Of a stretch of DNA of 64,000 nt, positions 49,411-61,842 are shown piece after piece. The notes beneath the pieces are model-generated. The model saw only the letters and a list, made by a program, of their open reading frames with translations, had not been told where the DNA came from and did no database searches. The position numbers and the translations under genes were made by a program. Within the stretch, counting starts at the first letter, position 1. Each line of letters opens with the position of its first letter. The DNA comes from Novakomyces olei (taxonomy: Eukaryota > Ascomycota > Novakomycetes > Novakomycetales > Novakomycetaceae), in NCBI GenBank assembly GCA_016906335.1, contig JADEYG010000005.1, positions 254,501-318,500 of the forward strand, read 5' to 3'.

Positions 49411-52400
49411 CTATGCGTCTTCCTTTGTACGCTTTGCCCCTGTTTCCTTGTCATTGCCTCCTTCGTCACGTGCTCTTTTACCCGGTGTAAACTGGGAAGC
49501 TCCAACATTTAAAGTAGCAGCTGCTGGTTTCCCATCAGCGGCCGCTGAGCCCTTTATACTGACCACAGCTTGAGGCTTTCCCTTGGCCGCTTGTGCCTGA
49601 TTTCCTGCTCCGGCTTTAGCCACTTGAGGGCGTTTGGTAGCTGCAGCCGCTGGCTGATTTGCCTGCAGCATTTTATTTGTAGCTGAAATTGCTCCTCGAC
49701 CGGCTCCTCCTCCTCGAGCACCTCCACGGCCTCGTCCACGCTGCGTACCTGGCGTCGGCTGATGACCCGCCGACTGCTCGGTCACACTAGTCTCCGGCTG
49801 TGGTTGCTGTTGCTGTTTAGGCTTCTGTTTGCCACGCGTTGGAGATGCTGAAATTTTAGGAACTTCAGGGTTAGGGTTAGGTTTAATCTGAGGTACAGGT
49901 ACTCCGTTGCCTTCACCACGTGTCTCTTGAACAGTCTCCTTGCCAGTCTGAGCTGGAGTCTGATCAATTGGCTGAGCAGTTGGCTGATCAGTTGGCTGAT
50001 CAGTTGGCTGAGCAGTTGGCTGGTCATTTGATTGATCATTTGGCTGATCAGTTGGCTGAGCAGTTGGCTGGTCATTTGATTGATCATTTGGCTGAGCAGA
50101 AGGCTGTACACTAGTCTGAGTCTGAGTCTGAGACCCACTGGCGGCAAGTCTAGTCTTTAAAGAATTAATTTCGCGTTCTGCCTTTTGGAACTTGAGCTTA
50201 TTGCGCATCTCGTTTTCCTCTCTCAAATTTTTCAGCTGCTTTTGTAATTTATCATTAGCCAATTTTTCGCTCTGTTCAACAGCAGACTTGACAGCTTCTT
50301 CCAAGCGCCTCTCAAAGGCGGCAGTTTCTTGTACCACACGCTGCTGAATAGCCGTTTCCAACGCTCCATTTGTCTGTGGATTTGCTTGAAGAGCAGATTC
50401 CAGCTCTGCTTTTGCCTGGCGCAATTGCTCTTGCAAGTCAGAAATCTGATTGTTTAAGGCTTCTTCGCCAGAGGTAGCAGACGCCTGAGCTGGGGCTGCT
50501 CCTTCCACAGGCAATTGCTGTGCTGTTGCTTGTGCAAATCGCTCAGCAATCGCTCTGCCAAGCTCGGAATCATCAGGGTTCTGTAGCAATCCACGTATCT
50601 TGCTGACAATTGCTTCGGGCAAATCCTGTCCCGAACTGTAAGCTTCAACTTGCTTTTTCAAGGCTTCTTTTTCCCTATAAAGCTGAAGTGCCTTTGTACG
50701 AATCTTCTTCTCATTAGCAGCATGATCCGTACTCGCCTTTTGAGCCTCGGCAATTTTAGCCTCAAGCTCGGATATCCGGGACTGAGATTCACTATCAGCT
50801 CCAATAGTCTCGGCTGCAGAAGCACCAGAACTCTTGACCTCCTCCAGTTCTTTCAGGATTTCAGAACATCTGGTTTCCAGGGCAGAGATGCTCGATCTTG
50901 CTCCGTCCAATTCAGTACGCAGATCCGCATTTTCACCTTGTAAATGTGACACTATCTCACTGTCCGCATTGACGTCATTACTGCTGTTTGCACTCTGAAT
51001 ATTTTCGTTGGCTTGCAGCTTTTTTGCCAGTTCACGGGTCTCGTTTACCTTTTCTTCATACTCTTTTGTTTTGTCTGACAATTGCTGTCGCAATTGGGCC
51101 ATTCGGGTCTTGCTCGAGGCAATCGTCTTGTCCAATTGCTGCTTCCATGCATTAGCAACGTCCTGGTTTTTTGTTTGCAGAGATCCGTTCTCGGTTTTAA
51201 GAGACTCCGTCTCGGCCTTTAGCGACTCCGTTTCGGCTTTAAGAGCATCCCGTTCCGCAATCAAGCTTGCCACCTCAGCTTCCAATGCATCGACTTTCTC
51301 CTTCAAATCTTTGAGCTCCTGCGGATCGATCCGCTCGTACCGTTGCAAAATTTGTTGGTTCCGATTACGCCAGCGCTCATTGTCCTGTGTGAGCAGAGTA
51401 ATTTCCGACTTTGAGGCCGTCAATTCCGCCTCCAATTGACAGGCCGACGTCTTGATCGGATCCATTTCCGTCTGCAAGGCACTTATTTGCTCTTGCAAAT
51501 CATTTATTTTGGCAATATTAGCCTCGTTTTCTGCACGAAGAGCAGTATTGCTCTCCCGTAAAATGCTCAGCTCATTAATCTTGCCCAGCAATTCTTGCTG
51601 CTTCACTTGTGTGGCCACCCGGTCCTTTGACTGCTGCCTTTCCTGGTCCAGCTGGCCACGGGCTTCATCGAGCAAACGACTCGTGTTCTCCAACTGCCTC
51701 TTTACCCGCTTCAACTCCTGAGCAGACATCTCCTGCTGCACAACCGCAATCTCTTTTTCCCGTCTCAAGAAACGGACAACTTCTTGCATTGAAGAGCTGC
51801 TGGTGGCATTGTTATTGCTCTCTGAGCCTTGATCCTTTTCTGATCCAACATTAGCCTGCATACGGCCAATCTGGCTATTAATCTGTTGCAGCTGGTCCAA
51901 GAGCAGTTCGTTCTGATGCACAGACGCCTCGTGCCTTGCCTTGACGTCTTGGATTTCTTTTTCCAGCGTCACCCGTTGGATATCCCAACTGGCTCCGGCA
52001 TTAGCCAGCTGCGCTTTTGCTGAATCTGCCTCAGCTCTGGCCGTTTGCAGCTCCGTACTGGCCTGGTTCAAACGCTCTTTCAGGCCAATCAGAGCCTGAG
52101 CTGCCTCCGCGTGCTTTACAAGCTCCCGCTCGTAGTTTGACTGAGCTTCGCCTGCAATATCTGCCTGCCGGCGAAGGTCGGTTTGGTAGACGGTTCGCGA
52201 AGCAATAAATTCTTGCTCTAAATCGAGCAGCCGTGCATTTTCAGCACTGAGCCTATTCAGCTCGGACGACTGGTTGTTTTGTAAATGATCAACCTGCTTT
52301 ATTTTCTCTTCTATCTCCGACTGAGCCGCCGCCAGTTCTCGAAGCACATCTGCCAATCGCGCTTCGAGCTGGGCAGTACTAGCGTCTTTTGCGGCCAATT

Positions 52401-55400
52401 GCTCATCCGTAGACGCCTTGTACTCATCAAAAGCCGAGTTCATTGTCTGCAGAGCCTCTTCAGCAGCACTGCTAATGGACTGCATTTGCTCAGCTCTCTC
52501 TTGCGCATTTCGCAAATCAGCTTGAGCCAGTTCCAGTGCGTTTCGCGTCTGAGAAAGCTCATACTTGAGCCGATGCTCGGCCGACTCTGGGCTTTCTTTG
52601 CTGAAATTATCCTGCAAGAGCTCTAGTTTTTCATTCGCACTCTGTAAAGCCGACTCCAGCTCTACCACCCGCCTGCTGGCAAACGACTCTGAGGCTTTAA
52701 GCGTTGCTAGCTCTTCCCGAGCACTCGACAGATGGCCGCGCGTCTCCTCGATCGTCCGCTGTAGCGTGGCTACTGCTGTCGCATGAGCAGCGTCCTGTTC
52801 GTTTGCCCGGCTGATTTGCTCCTGGTAACGGGCCCGACTGTCTCTCAGATCCGATTCCAACTGGTCCATCTTTGATTCCAGTTTTGATCGGGTTTCTGCA
52901 AACTGAAGCTGCTGCTCGTTCTGTAGCGTCTGCACATTAAGCACCAGCTTGTTCAGTCGCAGCCGCTCATTAGCCAGTGTCTCATTGTCCCCAGAAACTC
53001 TGTCAGCAATCGCTTTGGCCAGGTCCCGTTCGGCTTTAACATTTGCGTTTTCCGCACGAACGCTTGCCAGCAGCGACTGAGTCGTTACCAGCTCTTCTGC
53101 CGTCTGCTGGGTCCTTCCATCCTGACGGGCCAACGAGTCCTGCAGCTGAGCACTGCGCTTTCTGTGCTCTGTAATCTCGTTCTTTGCCATTTCTAGGCTT
53201 CGCTCTAGCAGGGAATAACGCTCATTAGCCATCTCCAGGCTCGATGTCAGCTTGGCATTCTGAACTTGTAGTTCAAGTCGTTTGCTCGACAGCTCAGTTA
53301 CTTGCACAGACAAATTGCGATTGTCGGCCGCTGTTTCGTTCCTGTACGCATCAAAATGCGACTGCAGCTCCCGCAAGACAATTTGATAATTAGTCGAGTC
53401 TGGTTCTCGACCGTTCAGAGATTCGCTTGAACCTTGCTGCTCCGAATCAGCAGCCTCGTCTTTGCTCCTGGATTTATCCTCGCCCAGCATTCGACGGAAC
53501 ATGTCCCGCTCACGGCAATACGATTCTGCTCTGACTTTAAGCGCTTGCAGCTGCTCGTTTTGCTGATCAATTACGTCACGAGCCTCCTTCATCATTGTCT
53601 CGTTTGCCTGCCGAGTGGCCTCGCGAGCACTCTGTTCTTGCTCTTCCATTCGCTCTGTTAATTCTCTCGTGATTCTGAGCAGATTTTCATTCGTTTGCTG
53701 CAGCTCCACAATATTCTTAAAGGTGACAAGACGCTCTGAAATAATTACCGATGCCTCTGACTCTGCTAGTGTCGAAGGCTCAGCCAAGATGCGCTGGAAG
53801 GCCGCCTGCTCTTCGCGACTTAGTATCTCGTTAGGCAAACCAGCAAGCTCAATCTCATACAGCAAAGATCGGACTTGGCGGGACAAGTCTATTTGCTGTT
53901 GCAGATGAAGCGCCCTTTCCTTCTCCAAATCGTTGACTCTTACACGTAAAGATTTGGCTTCATTGACCGCCTTGTCACGCTCACTACTGGCCTCATCTAG
54001 TGTATGGCTCATTTCAACCAACTCCTTTTGCTGCCTCATAAACTCATCACGTTGCTCCTGAATTTTAGGTGCTCTCTCCTCCAGTTCCGAGATCAACTCG
54101 TCTAAACTTTCCTGCAGTCTGGAGCTCTTATGCTTTTCGTGAGCCAGCTCCCTTTGCAAACGCATGTATTCCGCTGATAGTTGAGTGAGTGAAAGCCCAG
54201 ACTTTTGTACACGACTAATAGAATGAGCCGAGGGCGAGAGCAGACCAAGAGCAGAATTGTTGCTCAGAGTAAAATTAGGATCTGACGACTGGCCAGGGGT
54301 AGACGGAGCGTCCTGCTGCTGCTTAAACATGGAAATTTGCTCTTCCAATATAGAAGTTTGCTGCTCTAGCTCATCTGCCCGACTGCGCTCAGCGTTAAAG
54401 GAGTCTCGCAAGTTCTCAATCTCCTTTGCTGAATCTGTATGGAGGGCCTCTAGATCGGCCTCCAATTCAGAGACTCGCTTTTTCGCCTCGTTGGCTGTTA
54501 TATCCAAAAGCTCAATCAACCGTCTCTGGGATTGTGCCTCTGACATATATTGCTCCTCCTGACCAATTATCGTGTCCTGCTGCTCTTTAGTCTTCTCCAG
54601 TAGCTCTGCTACAGTCTTTGCCGCCTCCTCGTACTGCCGTTTGGCTTCAGCAGCAGCTGAATTTGCTGTTATTGCATCACTTTTAATAGCATCCAAGCTT
54701 CGCTCAAGGTCACTAATCTGCTTTGATTTTTCTTGTCGAAAATTAGACAGTTCCTGGCTCGCACGATTGTTCTCCGAATTTAGCCATTCATTACTTTTCT
54801 GTAACAGCTCGTTCTCTTTTTCCAGATTCGATAATTTAAACTGCCATAAAGTTGAGTCACTGATTTTAAATGAAACACATAGAATCAAGATGCCATTAAA
54901 TGAGCAAAATAAATGAACAAAGTAATGAAGAAATTAGATGAAAAAACTAAATTAAAAATTAAATTCTCATTATTGTTTAGAGTCTAACGTACGGAAAGCG
55001 ACAGTTCCCTATCCCTCGCAGCTTCAAGTTCTTGCTCATTATGAGCCACATTAAGCTTGAGCCCATTGATGGTGCTGCGCAGATTAGAAATCTCCTTTTC
55101 TGCTTCGTCTAGAGCTTCGTTCTTGCGAGAAACCATGCTTAGCGTCTCCGAATTAGACGCTCCAAGCTCTTCAACACGTCGGCCAAGCGTAATATTTTGT
55201 CGCTGAAGGCTGTCGATCTGTGAACGCATGCGCGACTCTTCTGCCAACGCTTCATCTGATTTTGAGTCTAACATAAAGGCTTAGTATAGGGTCCTTTTTA
55301 AACCAATTGCTATAATATTACCATTCTGCACGACGCGCTGCCTCAGCTCCGTCAGCTCGGTAGAAGCTGCGTCCAATTGAGACTTGAGCTGTTGAGCTCG

Positions 55401-55730
55401 AATCTCAGCGCTGTGAACCTGCTGCTCTATATCTCTGTCAGTGCCTGTCACAAAAACATAACTATAAAACCTGATCCATTTAATTGAATTAACAAAAACA
55501 CAAATCCAGTAAGGATCAAACGGCGCAAATGACATACCAAACGTTACTTGAGCAATAAATTGATCATTGCGAAAGCTTTCAAACTCGGCCGCACGCTGCA
55601 AAATAGCGGAAAGTAAGGCTTTCGCCTGTGGCCCGCTAAGCAGTGTCGATAAGAGATCATTATCAAGCGATAAAAAGCTGGCAGCGGACGATATATCGTC
55701 GCCCAAGCTCTTTGGCGCTTCGACCTCCAT
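49411..55730 (-). CDS. MLP1: Nuclear pore basket protein Mlp1/TPR
   Basis: Long coiled-coil filament of the nuclear pore basket, used in mRNA export and checkpoint control. Four exons (55538-55730, 55322-55444, 54993-55267, 49411-54840) give 2006 residues, in the range of Mlp1/TPR. The frame joins across all three introns. Nearly all of residues 50-1650 is heptad-like coiled coil. The segment ELSLSFKLSNLEKENELLQK, joined over the third intron, and NEWLNSENNRASQEL fit the conserved TPR region. The end is disordered: Gln/Pro repeats (about 1710-1780), an RG-rich stretch (GRGRGGARGGGAGRG) and a basic bipartite-like GKRARDEGGNDKETGAKRTKE near the C-terminus that may be the nuclear signal. The start MEVEAPKSLGDDISSAASFL is Met 55730. 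Family match is sure. Confidence 0.9.
49955..50125 (-). repeat. In-frame minisatellite in the Mlp1/TPR tail
   Basis: Units of about 12 and 24 bp code repeating DQPTAQPTDQ and NDQSNDQP-type residues in the C-terminal tail. Repeat copies are slightly diverged. The reading frame is kept. Confidence 0.8.
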
Positions 55731-55944
55731 TGGTTTTTCCTTAAAGCCCAGCGCTCAAACCCGCATTAGTACTGCATGCGCAATCAATAAGCGTCGGCCG
55801 TTATTGGACGGGTGTAGCCCTCGGTGCCCTCGTTTGATTTGATATTGGTGAAATGATTTTGGCGTTACAATTTTATTATGTGTGTTTTTGTGTTTATTAT
55901 TGTGTTACAGCCTGCTACTAGCTTTTTTTATTACTTTTATTTTA

Positions 55945-56023
<79 letters not shown>

Positions 56024-56174
56024 AATTAATTAAATTAAAATATAATAATTAATTAAATATATTTGAACTCCTACAGTCTAGCGTACTATATTAAATTCTC
56101 AGATAAACCAAAGGCAATACGCAATTCATATACGGGCAGAGTGCGCCGTGGAGCATTGTTAGGTTCCGTCACAC
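55731..56174. repeat. Divergent spacer with (AAAT)n microsatellite
   Basis: The 444-bp spacer between the TPR and Yme1 genes. From 55946 to about 56024 about 19 copies of AAAT run into AATT units. Shared promoter of both genes by position. Confidence 0.9.
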
Positions 56175-58955
56175 ATGCGGCCGGCGGCGACCACATGCGG
56201 GCTTTCGCGGCTGGTAAATTTGATCATTAAATTTTAGTTTAATAATTTAATAAATCCGGCCGATCTTCACCTTCTTATTTTTTTTGCATTTTCTCTTGAT
56301 TTATTCCGATTTATTGCGACTAACAATACTTCAAGTTTCTTCAGCGTTATAGCTTGTCTTGCCTCCATCGAAACAACGCAATTGTATGCGCTCGTGCTCG
56401 ATCCGTGGTAGAAAATCACAAATCGAATACTCGGTTTTTCTCCGTTTCAAAGCAGACTGCTTCAGCTTCGAATTGGGTGAGCGGTAAATGGGAGCAATAT
56501 GCGAATCGCGATCTCGGAGATGCAGAGAGACAGGCGGCATTCTACAGGGTAATGATTTGCGACACCAGGAAAGAAGAAATAATGAGTCTCAAGACGCAAA
56601 AGTTGTTTTATTTCTATACACGTGCCAGATTAATGCTAAATAAGAATGAATAATAATGATAAAAGAATAAATAAAAAATTGAATAAAACAGACGACAAAT
56701 AAAATCTAACACGATTAGTATCTTCTCCCTAACAATCCGGAGGCGATTGTGCGACGGTACGAGAATGACAGAGTCGCTCGTAACACAGAATGCGAGCAAC
56801 TTTACAATTCGGCATTAAACAGGCTCGGCGTGAGTGGAGAAAATTCAGAAAAGGCCCAGGCGTCTTCCATCTCGACGGAGGCAACTGGAGAACCTAACCG
56901 GCACGAAACGTCCTTGCCTGCATTTGAGAGAGCATTTGCGGATCGACAAGAGCCCATCAAAGTTCAGCTGGAGGAGGCCCCACGTACACGGATGTTGAGG
57001 CTACTAAGATCTTTGTTTGCTGCTTCCATTGCTGTTTACCTGATAATGTATGGGGTAGATGCCGTTGTAGAATCTTCCGGGCTTAAACGTGTCTGGTCTT
57101 CCTCCAAGATTGAGGAGGTGATGCCGGAAGAAGGGACTACTGTACGGTTTAATGACGTATGTGGAGTAGACGAGGCGAAAGAGGAATTGGAGGAGACTGT
57201 GTCATTTCTCCGGAATCCAAGGCAATTTACAGCTTTGGGAGGGAAACTTCCCAAAGGAATTCTCCTCACGGGTCCACCGGGTACAGGCAAGACTATGTTG
57301 GCTCGTGCCGTTGCTGGAGAGGCTAATGTTCCTTTCTTCGTTATGAGTGGAAGCCAATTCGACGAAGTATTTGTTGGTGTAGGCGCAAAACGTGTACGTG
57401 AGCTTTTTGCTACAGCTCGAGCTCGTGCTCCCAGTATCGTTTTCATTGATGAGCTCGATGCTATTGGACAAAAGAGAAACGCAAAAGAAGCTGCTCACGC
57501 TCGGCAAACACTGAATCAGCTCCTTGTCGAGCTGGATGGGTACGCTAATACTGTATATTATTAATGATTAATGTGTACTTATTAATTATTAATGGCTATC
57601 GATGTTCACTAGCTATATTCATTTATTCTACTAAATTTTAAATTTTTTTTTTATCTAATTCGCAGATTCAATACATCAGCAGAAGCTCCAACTGTATTTA
57701 TTGCAGCTACAAACTTCCCCGAGTCACTTGACCCCGCACTCACTCGTCCCGGCCGATTTGATAGGCACATTCATGTCCCTCTACCGGATGTACGAGGGCG
57801 TATAAAAATTTTGGAGCATCATTGCCGAGATATTCGTATAGCACGCGACATTGACCTCAGTGTACTTGCTCGAGGAACACCAGGATTTTCTGGTGCTGAT
57901 ATTGCAAATCTGGTGAATCAAGCGGCGGTCAAAGGCAGCAAGGACCGGCATAGATTTGTTACCATGCAGGATTTCGATTGGGCCAAGGATAAAATAATGA
58001 TGGGAGCAGAACGCCGGAGTCATTATATGACAGAAGACAACAAGCTAATGACAGCGTATCACGAAGGTGGACACGCTCTTGTTGCAATGCTGACTGACGG
58101 AGCAAACAAGCCTTACAAAGCGACAATAATGCCTCGTGGCCAATCGTTAGGGATGACGATTATGCTGCCAGAAATGGATAAAGAAAATTACTCTTTCAAG
58201 GAATACCGTGCTCAAATTGATGTTGCTATGGGCGGCCGTGTTGCTGAGGAGCTTATATATGGCCGTGATGGTGTTACCGGTGGTGCACATAGTGTAAGCC
58301 TTTACATGATTTAACCAATTTGTTTATGATTTTTACGTGGTTCAATTTATTATTATTAAACGTTTGCTTTATCATTTTTATCATGTTTTATTTTAAATTA
58401 TGCTTTTGTGATAATGAGCGAGCATATTCATTATCCAACTTTCTAAATATCATTTAATGCACTGAGACTGCAGTATTTGCGATGCAGGTTTTTTTTGATT
58501 TAAATTGCTTTACAGTCAGTATCCAGTATTATTGATCCTGCCTTTGACTACAAAAGCCAACTATATCGCTTCATTTTATAGTTTATCATTACTGCCATGA
58601 ATTTATCGGCTCTTGATCTTTATATATTAACGCTGCCGCAAAACTAACGTACGAGGACATCAAAAATGCGACCAGATTAGCGAGGTCACTGATTTCTGAG
58701 CTCGGATACAGCGATAAAGTTGGCCCGATTTCTCACGAAGATCCAGAGCGTGTTTCCCCCGAAACAAATTATATTATAGAGCAGGAGATGAAATCGATGC
58801 TAGAGGCATCACTGGCTAGGGTTACGAAGCTGTTGACGGTGAAGAGAGCAGAATTGGATCGTCTAGCAAAGGCATTGGTGGAGCATGAGTATTTGACGTA
58901 CGACGAGATGCGTCAGGTCGTGGAAAACAAAGATACCTACGCGAAAAGATCATAG
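56175..58955 (+). CDS. YME1: Mitochondrial i-AAA protease Yme1
   Basis: Membrane-bound zinc protease that acts on intermembrane-space proteins. Five exons: 56175-56213, 56345-56548, 56719-57539, 57666-58293 and 58656-58955; 663 residues. The first exon is only 39 bp ([13 protein letters not shown]), an unusually small coding exon that supplies most of the start of a presequence; exon 2 continues with basic residues. Residues about 60-80 fit Yme1 ([24 protein letters not shown]). Membrane segment at about 174-192 ([18 protein letters not shown]). AAA domain: Walker [11 protein letters not shown], Walker [24 protein letters not shown] and the YVG-type substrate loop replaced by VFVGVGAKR. Zinc site HEGGH (HExxH form) and the third ligand in the helix after EDNK...YHEGGH. 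The C-terminal zinc/helical domain has [16 protein letters not shown] and [16 protein letters not shown]. Confidence 0.92.
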
Positions 58956-59587
58956 ACAAATCCGGCAAAAAAGACACATATATGATGAAGCCCTTTTTTA
59001 TGGATCAAGAACAGAATCTAAAACTAAACCTGTCCCTAGTCTTTCGGCTTACGCAAAAGAATACCTTCAAAAGTCTCCCGTATTTAGCATTAGAATCCGG
59101 CTGTCTTCACGGCACTTTGGTGGCACAGACCATTTGAGTAGCCATATTGATCGCCATACCATTTTAAGCTTACGAGACGCAAAGCCTTTTTGCCGTGGCT
59201 AACCTTGCAATAAATTGACCGTTGTCGGCCGGGATCCAACTTCTCGGCCGATTCTCGGCCGAGAAGTTTTATTAATTAATATCGAATTTACAAGCTGCCC
59301 CATCTGCCATATTACATAATCCAATTAATTTACTAATAAATTAATTCATTACTCTCGGTAGCTGAATCAGCACTCGGCAGTTCATTAACTTGACGTTACG
59401 AAACGGAAATTGCTTTTGTTGATAACCTTTTCTGTTTTCGTTACAGAAGTACTTTTGTATGACTCAGGTATTGCTGTTTGCGGTGTTACGCTGAAAGAAA
59501 ATAACTTGACTTCATTTGTGTCGCTGATTTTCTTATTTTACGTGAATGGACATATGCACTAAAGAATTTTGGAATTAATGACAGGCA
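58956..59587. other. Spacer between YME1 and HORMA gene with a strong inverted repeat
   Basis: 632 bp. Contains the inverted repeat at 59238-59268, listed separately, and otherwise no clear signal. Promoter of the HORMA gene on the right. Confidence 0.6.
59238..59268. repeat. Perfect 14-bp inverted repeat (hairpin)
   Basis: AACTTCTCGGCCGA, a three-base loop TTC, then TCGGCCGAGAAGTT: a 14-base-pair perfect stem. It is followed by TTTATTAATTAA. It lies 283 bp after YME1 and 319 bp before the HORMA gene start. Confidence 0.95.
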
Positions 59588-61842
59588 ATGCATCACAAGG
59601 GACAAATGGATTCAGATAAAAGCGAATCCGTCGAACTCGTGGAGAATATGCTAAAGATCTGTTTCGGAGTTATCACTTATATTCGGTTTGTGTCTTGCAG
59701 AGTTTCTTTCCAACTCGCTGGTGCCAATATGCATATATGCACACGGAGCTAACTGATCTAATTTTCTTGATTCAGGGGAATGTTCTCTGACGATGCTTTT
59801 ACCGAGGAATATTTCGGGGAAAGTAACGATCGCTCGACTGAAAACGATGGCTCTGTGAAAAGGGCCGTAGGGCTTCGCGTTATGAAGTTACGTCTTGGCA
59901 GCTCTGCTGGAGTCAATAAGCTTTTAAATGTGCTCGTGAGTTTCATGCATTCGCCATCTCGTTTGCTTTGTTTTCTGCTTTGCTTTGCTTCTTGCTTGCT
60001 CTATAGTCTACAACTCTTTGCTTCAACCAGCTTTTTTCTAAATACTTGACCGACAGGAATATGGAATATTTGATGCGTTGAGACGCAAATACCTAGCTAC
60101 CATGTACTTTGTTATATTCTTGAATGCGCAAGAGCCCTCGAGCATTTTTGAAAAGTACGAATTCTCGTTCAGTTACAGCGAGAACCAGGCTGGAATGAAT
60201 TTGTACAAGCAAGGAAAGCAGATTATTGCCAGTGAAAGCTGTCTTTCTGGCGATGGTGTTAAACGACAAATCCAGGCTTTATTGCGATCCTTGATAGTTT
60301 CGACTCAGAGCTTGGAGATCTTACCGAGTATGTACTATATTTGATCTGGCTGCTTTGAGATTAATTCTTTTAATCTAGGCTGTCGTAAATTTCTGACGGT
60401 GAAACTGGTCTTTAATGAAAACTGCCCGTCAGACTATCAGCCCGACTATTTTCGCGATGCAACAAAAGATCCTGCGTTTTACTTTAGTACTGCCAACGAA
60501 GGCGAGAAGCCTATAGATATCGATACGGGAACGGTTCAAACGATTGAGCATTGGTACATTTTACTAATTAATTCGGTTATGAAAGCTAATCTCGTTGCAG
60601 CGTGAGCTTGAAGCTGTCAAGTATCTCAGATTATAGGCCTCCGATTTATCCACGCTCTTCTTCAAAGCTTTGGGGTGCAGAACAAAATCAAGCTGCAGAA
60701 ACTGTGGAGAAATTGCCTGGAATTATTGGAGTAGCTGAATCTACACCGGCCGCTCCCCACCATAAAGTGACCCTAGCTGAAACAGTATGCTTCGTCATTT
60801 GTAAAGCATTTAACATTCCTAGTTAATTCCTGCCAAACCGAGTGATATTGAACTGACGCAAAAACTGGACGAGTCTTTGAGCCAGTTGGACATGGACGAA
60901 TTTGATAGCAGCGACCTGAGCGATCTAGACGATGCAAGCGAGTATGAAAAACATTTTTCCGGAGAAAGCGGTTATGACTCGGACGAGTTAATTGTTAATT
61001 GTGAATGTGAACACGACGAACACGATGAGCATGATGGCGACTTGGTAGGTTTTCGTTCTAGTCAAATTTATTTTGCTTAATTTTCCTATTTTTTAATTCT
61101 CTTGATTGCTAATTTATTTTATTATATATTGCTGTTTCTTTTTCAATGACTAAGCTTTTCCAAGGTCGAATGCAGCTTCTGCCATGAATGGAAGCACGTT
61201 TGGTGTTATGGATACCACTCTGCTCAAGACGTCAATATACCCTCCGAGTTAAAATGCTATCGTTGCTTGTATTTGCCATCTCGACCTGACAAGTATGATG
61301 ATCTGTGCAAAGTAGCAAAAAGTCGGAGGGAGCTTAAGATTATTAAGGGCATTAAGGAGGCTTCGAGGACAGGCGATATTGCCCGTCTAATGCGTAATGC
61401 AAAAAAAAGATCCTTTTAGTTTCAACTATTGATCATTATAGACTGCACAGTATCAAAAGCGACGCTTATCTGTGCGCGCCTAGTGCACGAGGGGCTGTTA
61501 AAACCGCTCAAGGCTTTGAGCAAAGGTGCTAGACCAAAGTATTTGCCGAACGTGCCCCAGATTAAAATGCAAGAGTCTGTTTATTTCGATCAGCGCTGCG
61601 CGGGTCCAGAACCAGTTGAGAGTTCAATTCCTGAGGACAGTGCGAGATCTCGATCTCGTAGAGCCTCTACGCAAGTGGCGAGTACTCCTTCGGCTCTGCC
61701 CTCGAACATGCATCAAAATCAGATATGGCAAGCAACCCCAAAGCGGGGACGGCAGAGTGATGAGGGCATATTTGAGGCGAGCTCTGTTTCACCCCGTAAA
61801 CGTGGCCGAACGGTCCTTGCACGTTCGCCTATTGTGTTCTAG
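59588..61842 (+). CDS. HOP1: Hop1-like meiotic HORMA-domain protein with PHD finger
   Basis: Axis protein of meiotic chromosomes, which recruits recombination checkpoint factors. Eight exons (59588-59685, 59776-59935, 60057-60327, 60379-60553, 60601-60784, 60823-61044, 61165-61393, 61442-61842) give 579 residues; all join in one frame. HORMA domain, about 15-260: LKICFGVITYIRGMFSDDAFTEEYF, EYGIFDALRRKYLATMYFVIF, VKLVFNE. The tail of the HORMA region has AETLIPAKPS. PHD-type finger about 340-385: CECEHDEHDEHDGDLVECSFCHEWKHVWCYGYH; the cysteines from two exons meet only after splicing. A winged-helix-like region may follow (SRRELKIIKGIKEAS), then a Ser/Arg-rich tail with RRASTQV and basic KRGRQS and PRKRGR nuclear signals. 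Several introns are 38-51 nt, near the lower limit. Confidence 0.82.

Noticed and set aside
49866-49884. TTAGGGTTAGG telomere-like motif near the TPR gene end
   Set aside because: It is within the coding tail (Asn-Pro repeats on the minus strand), so it is a coding coincidence.
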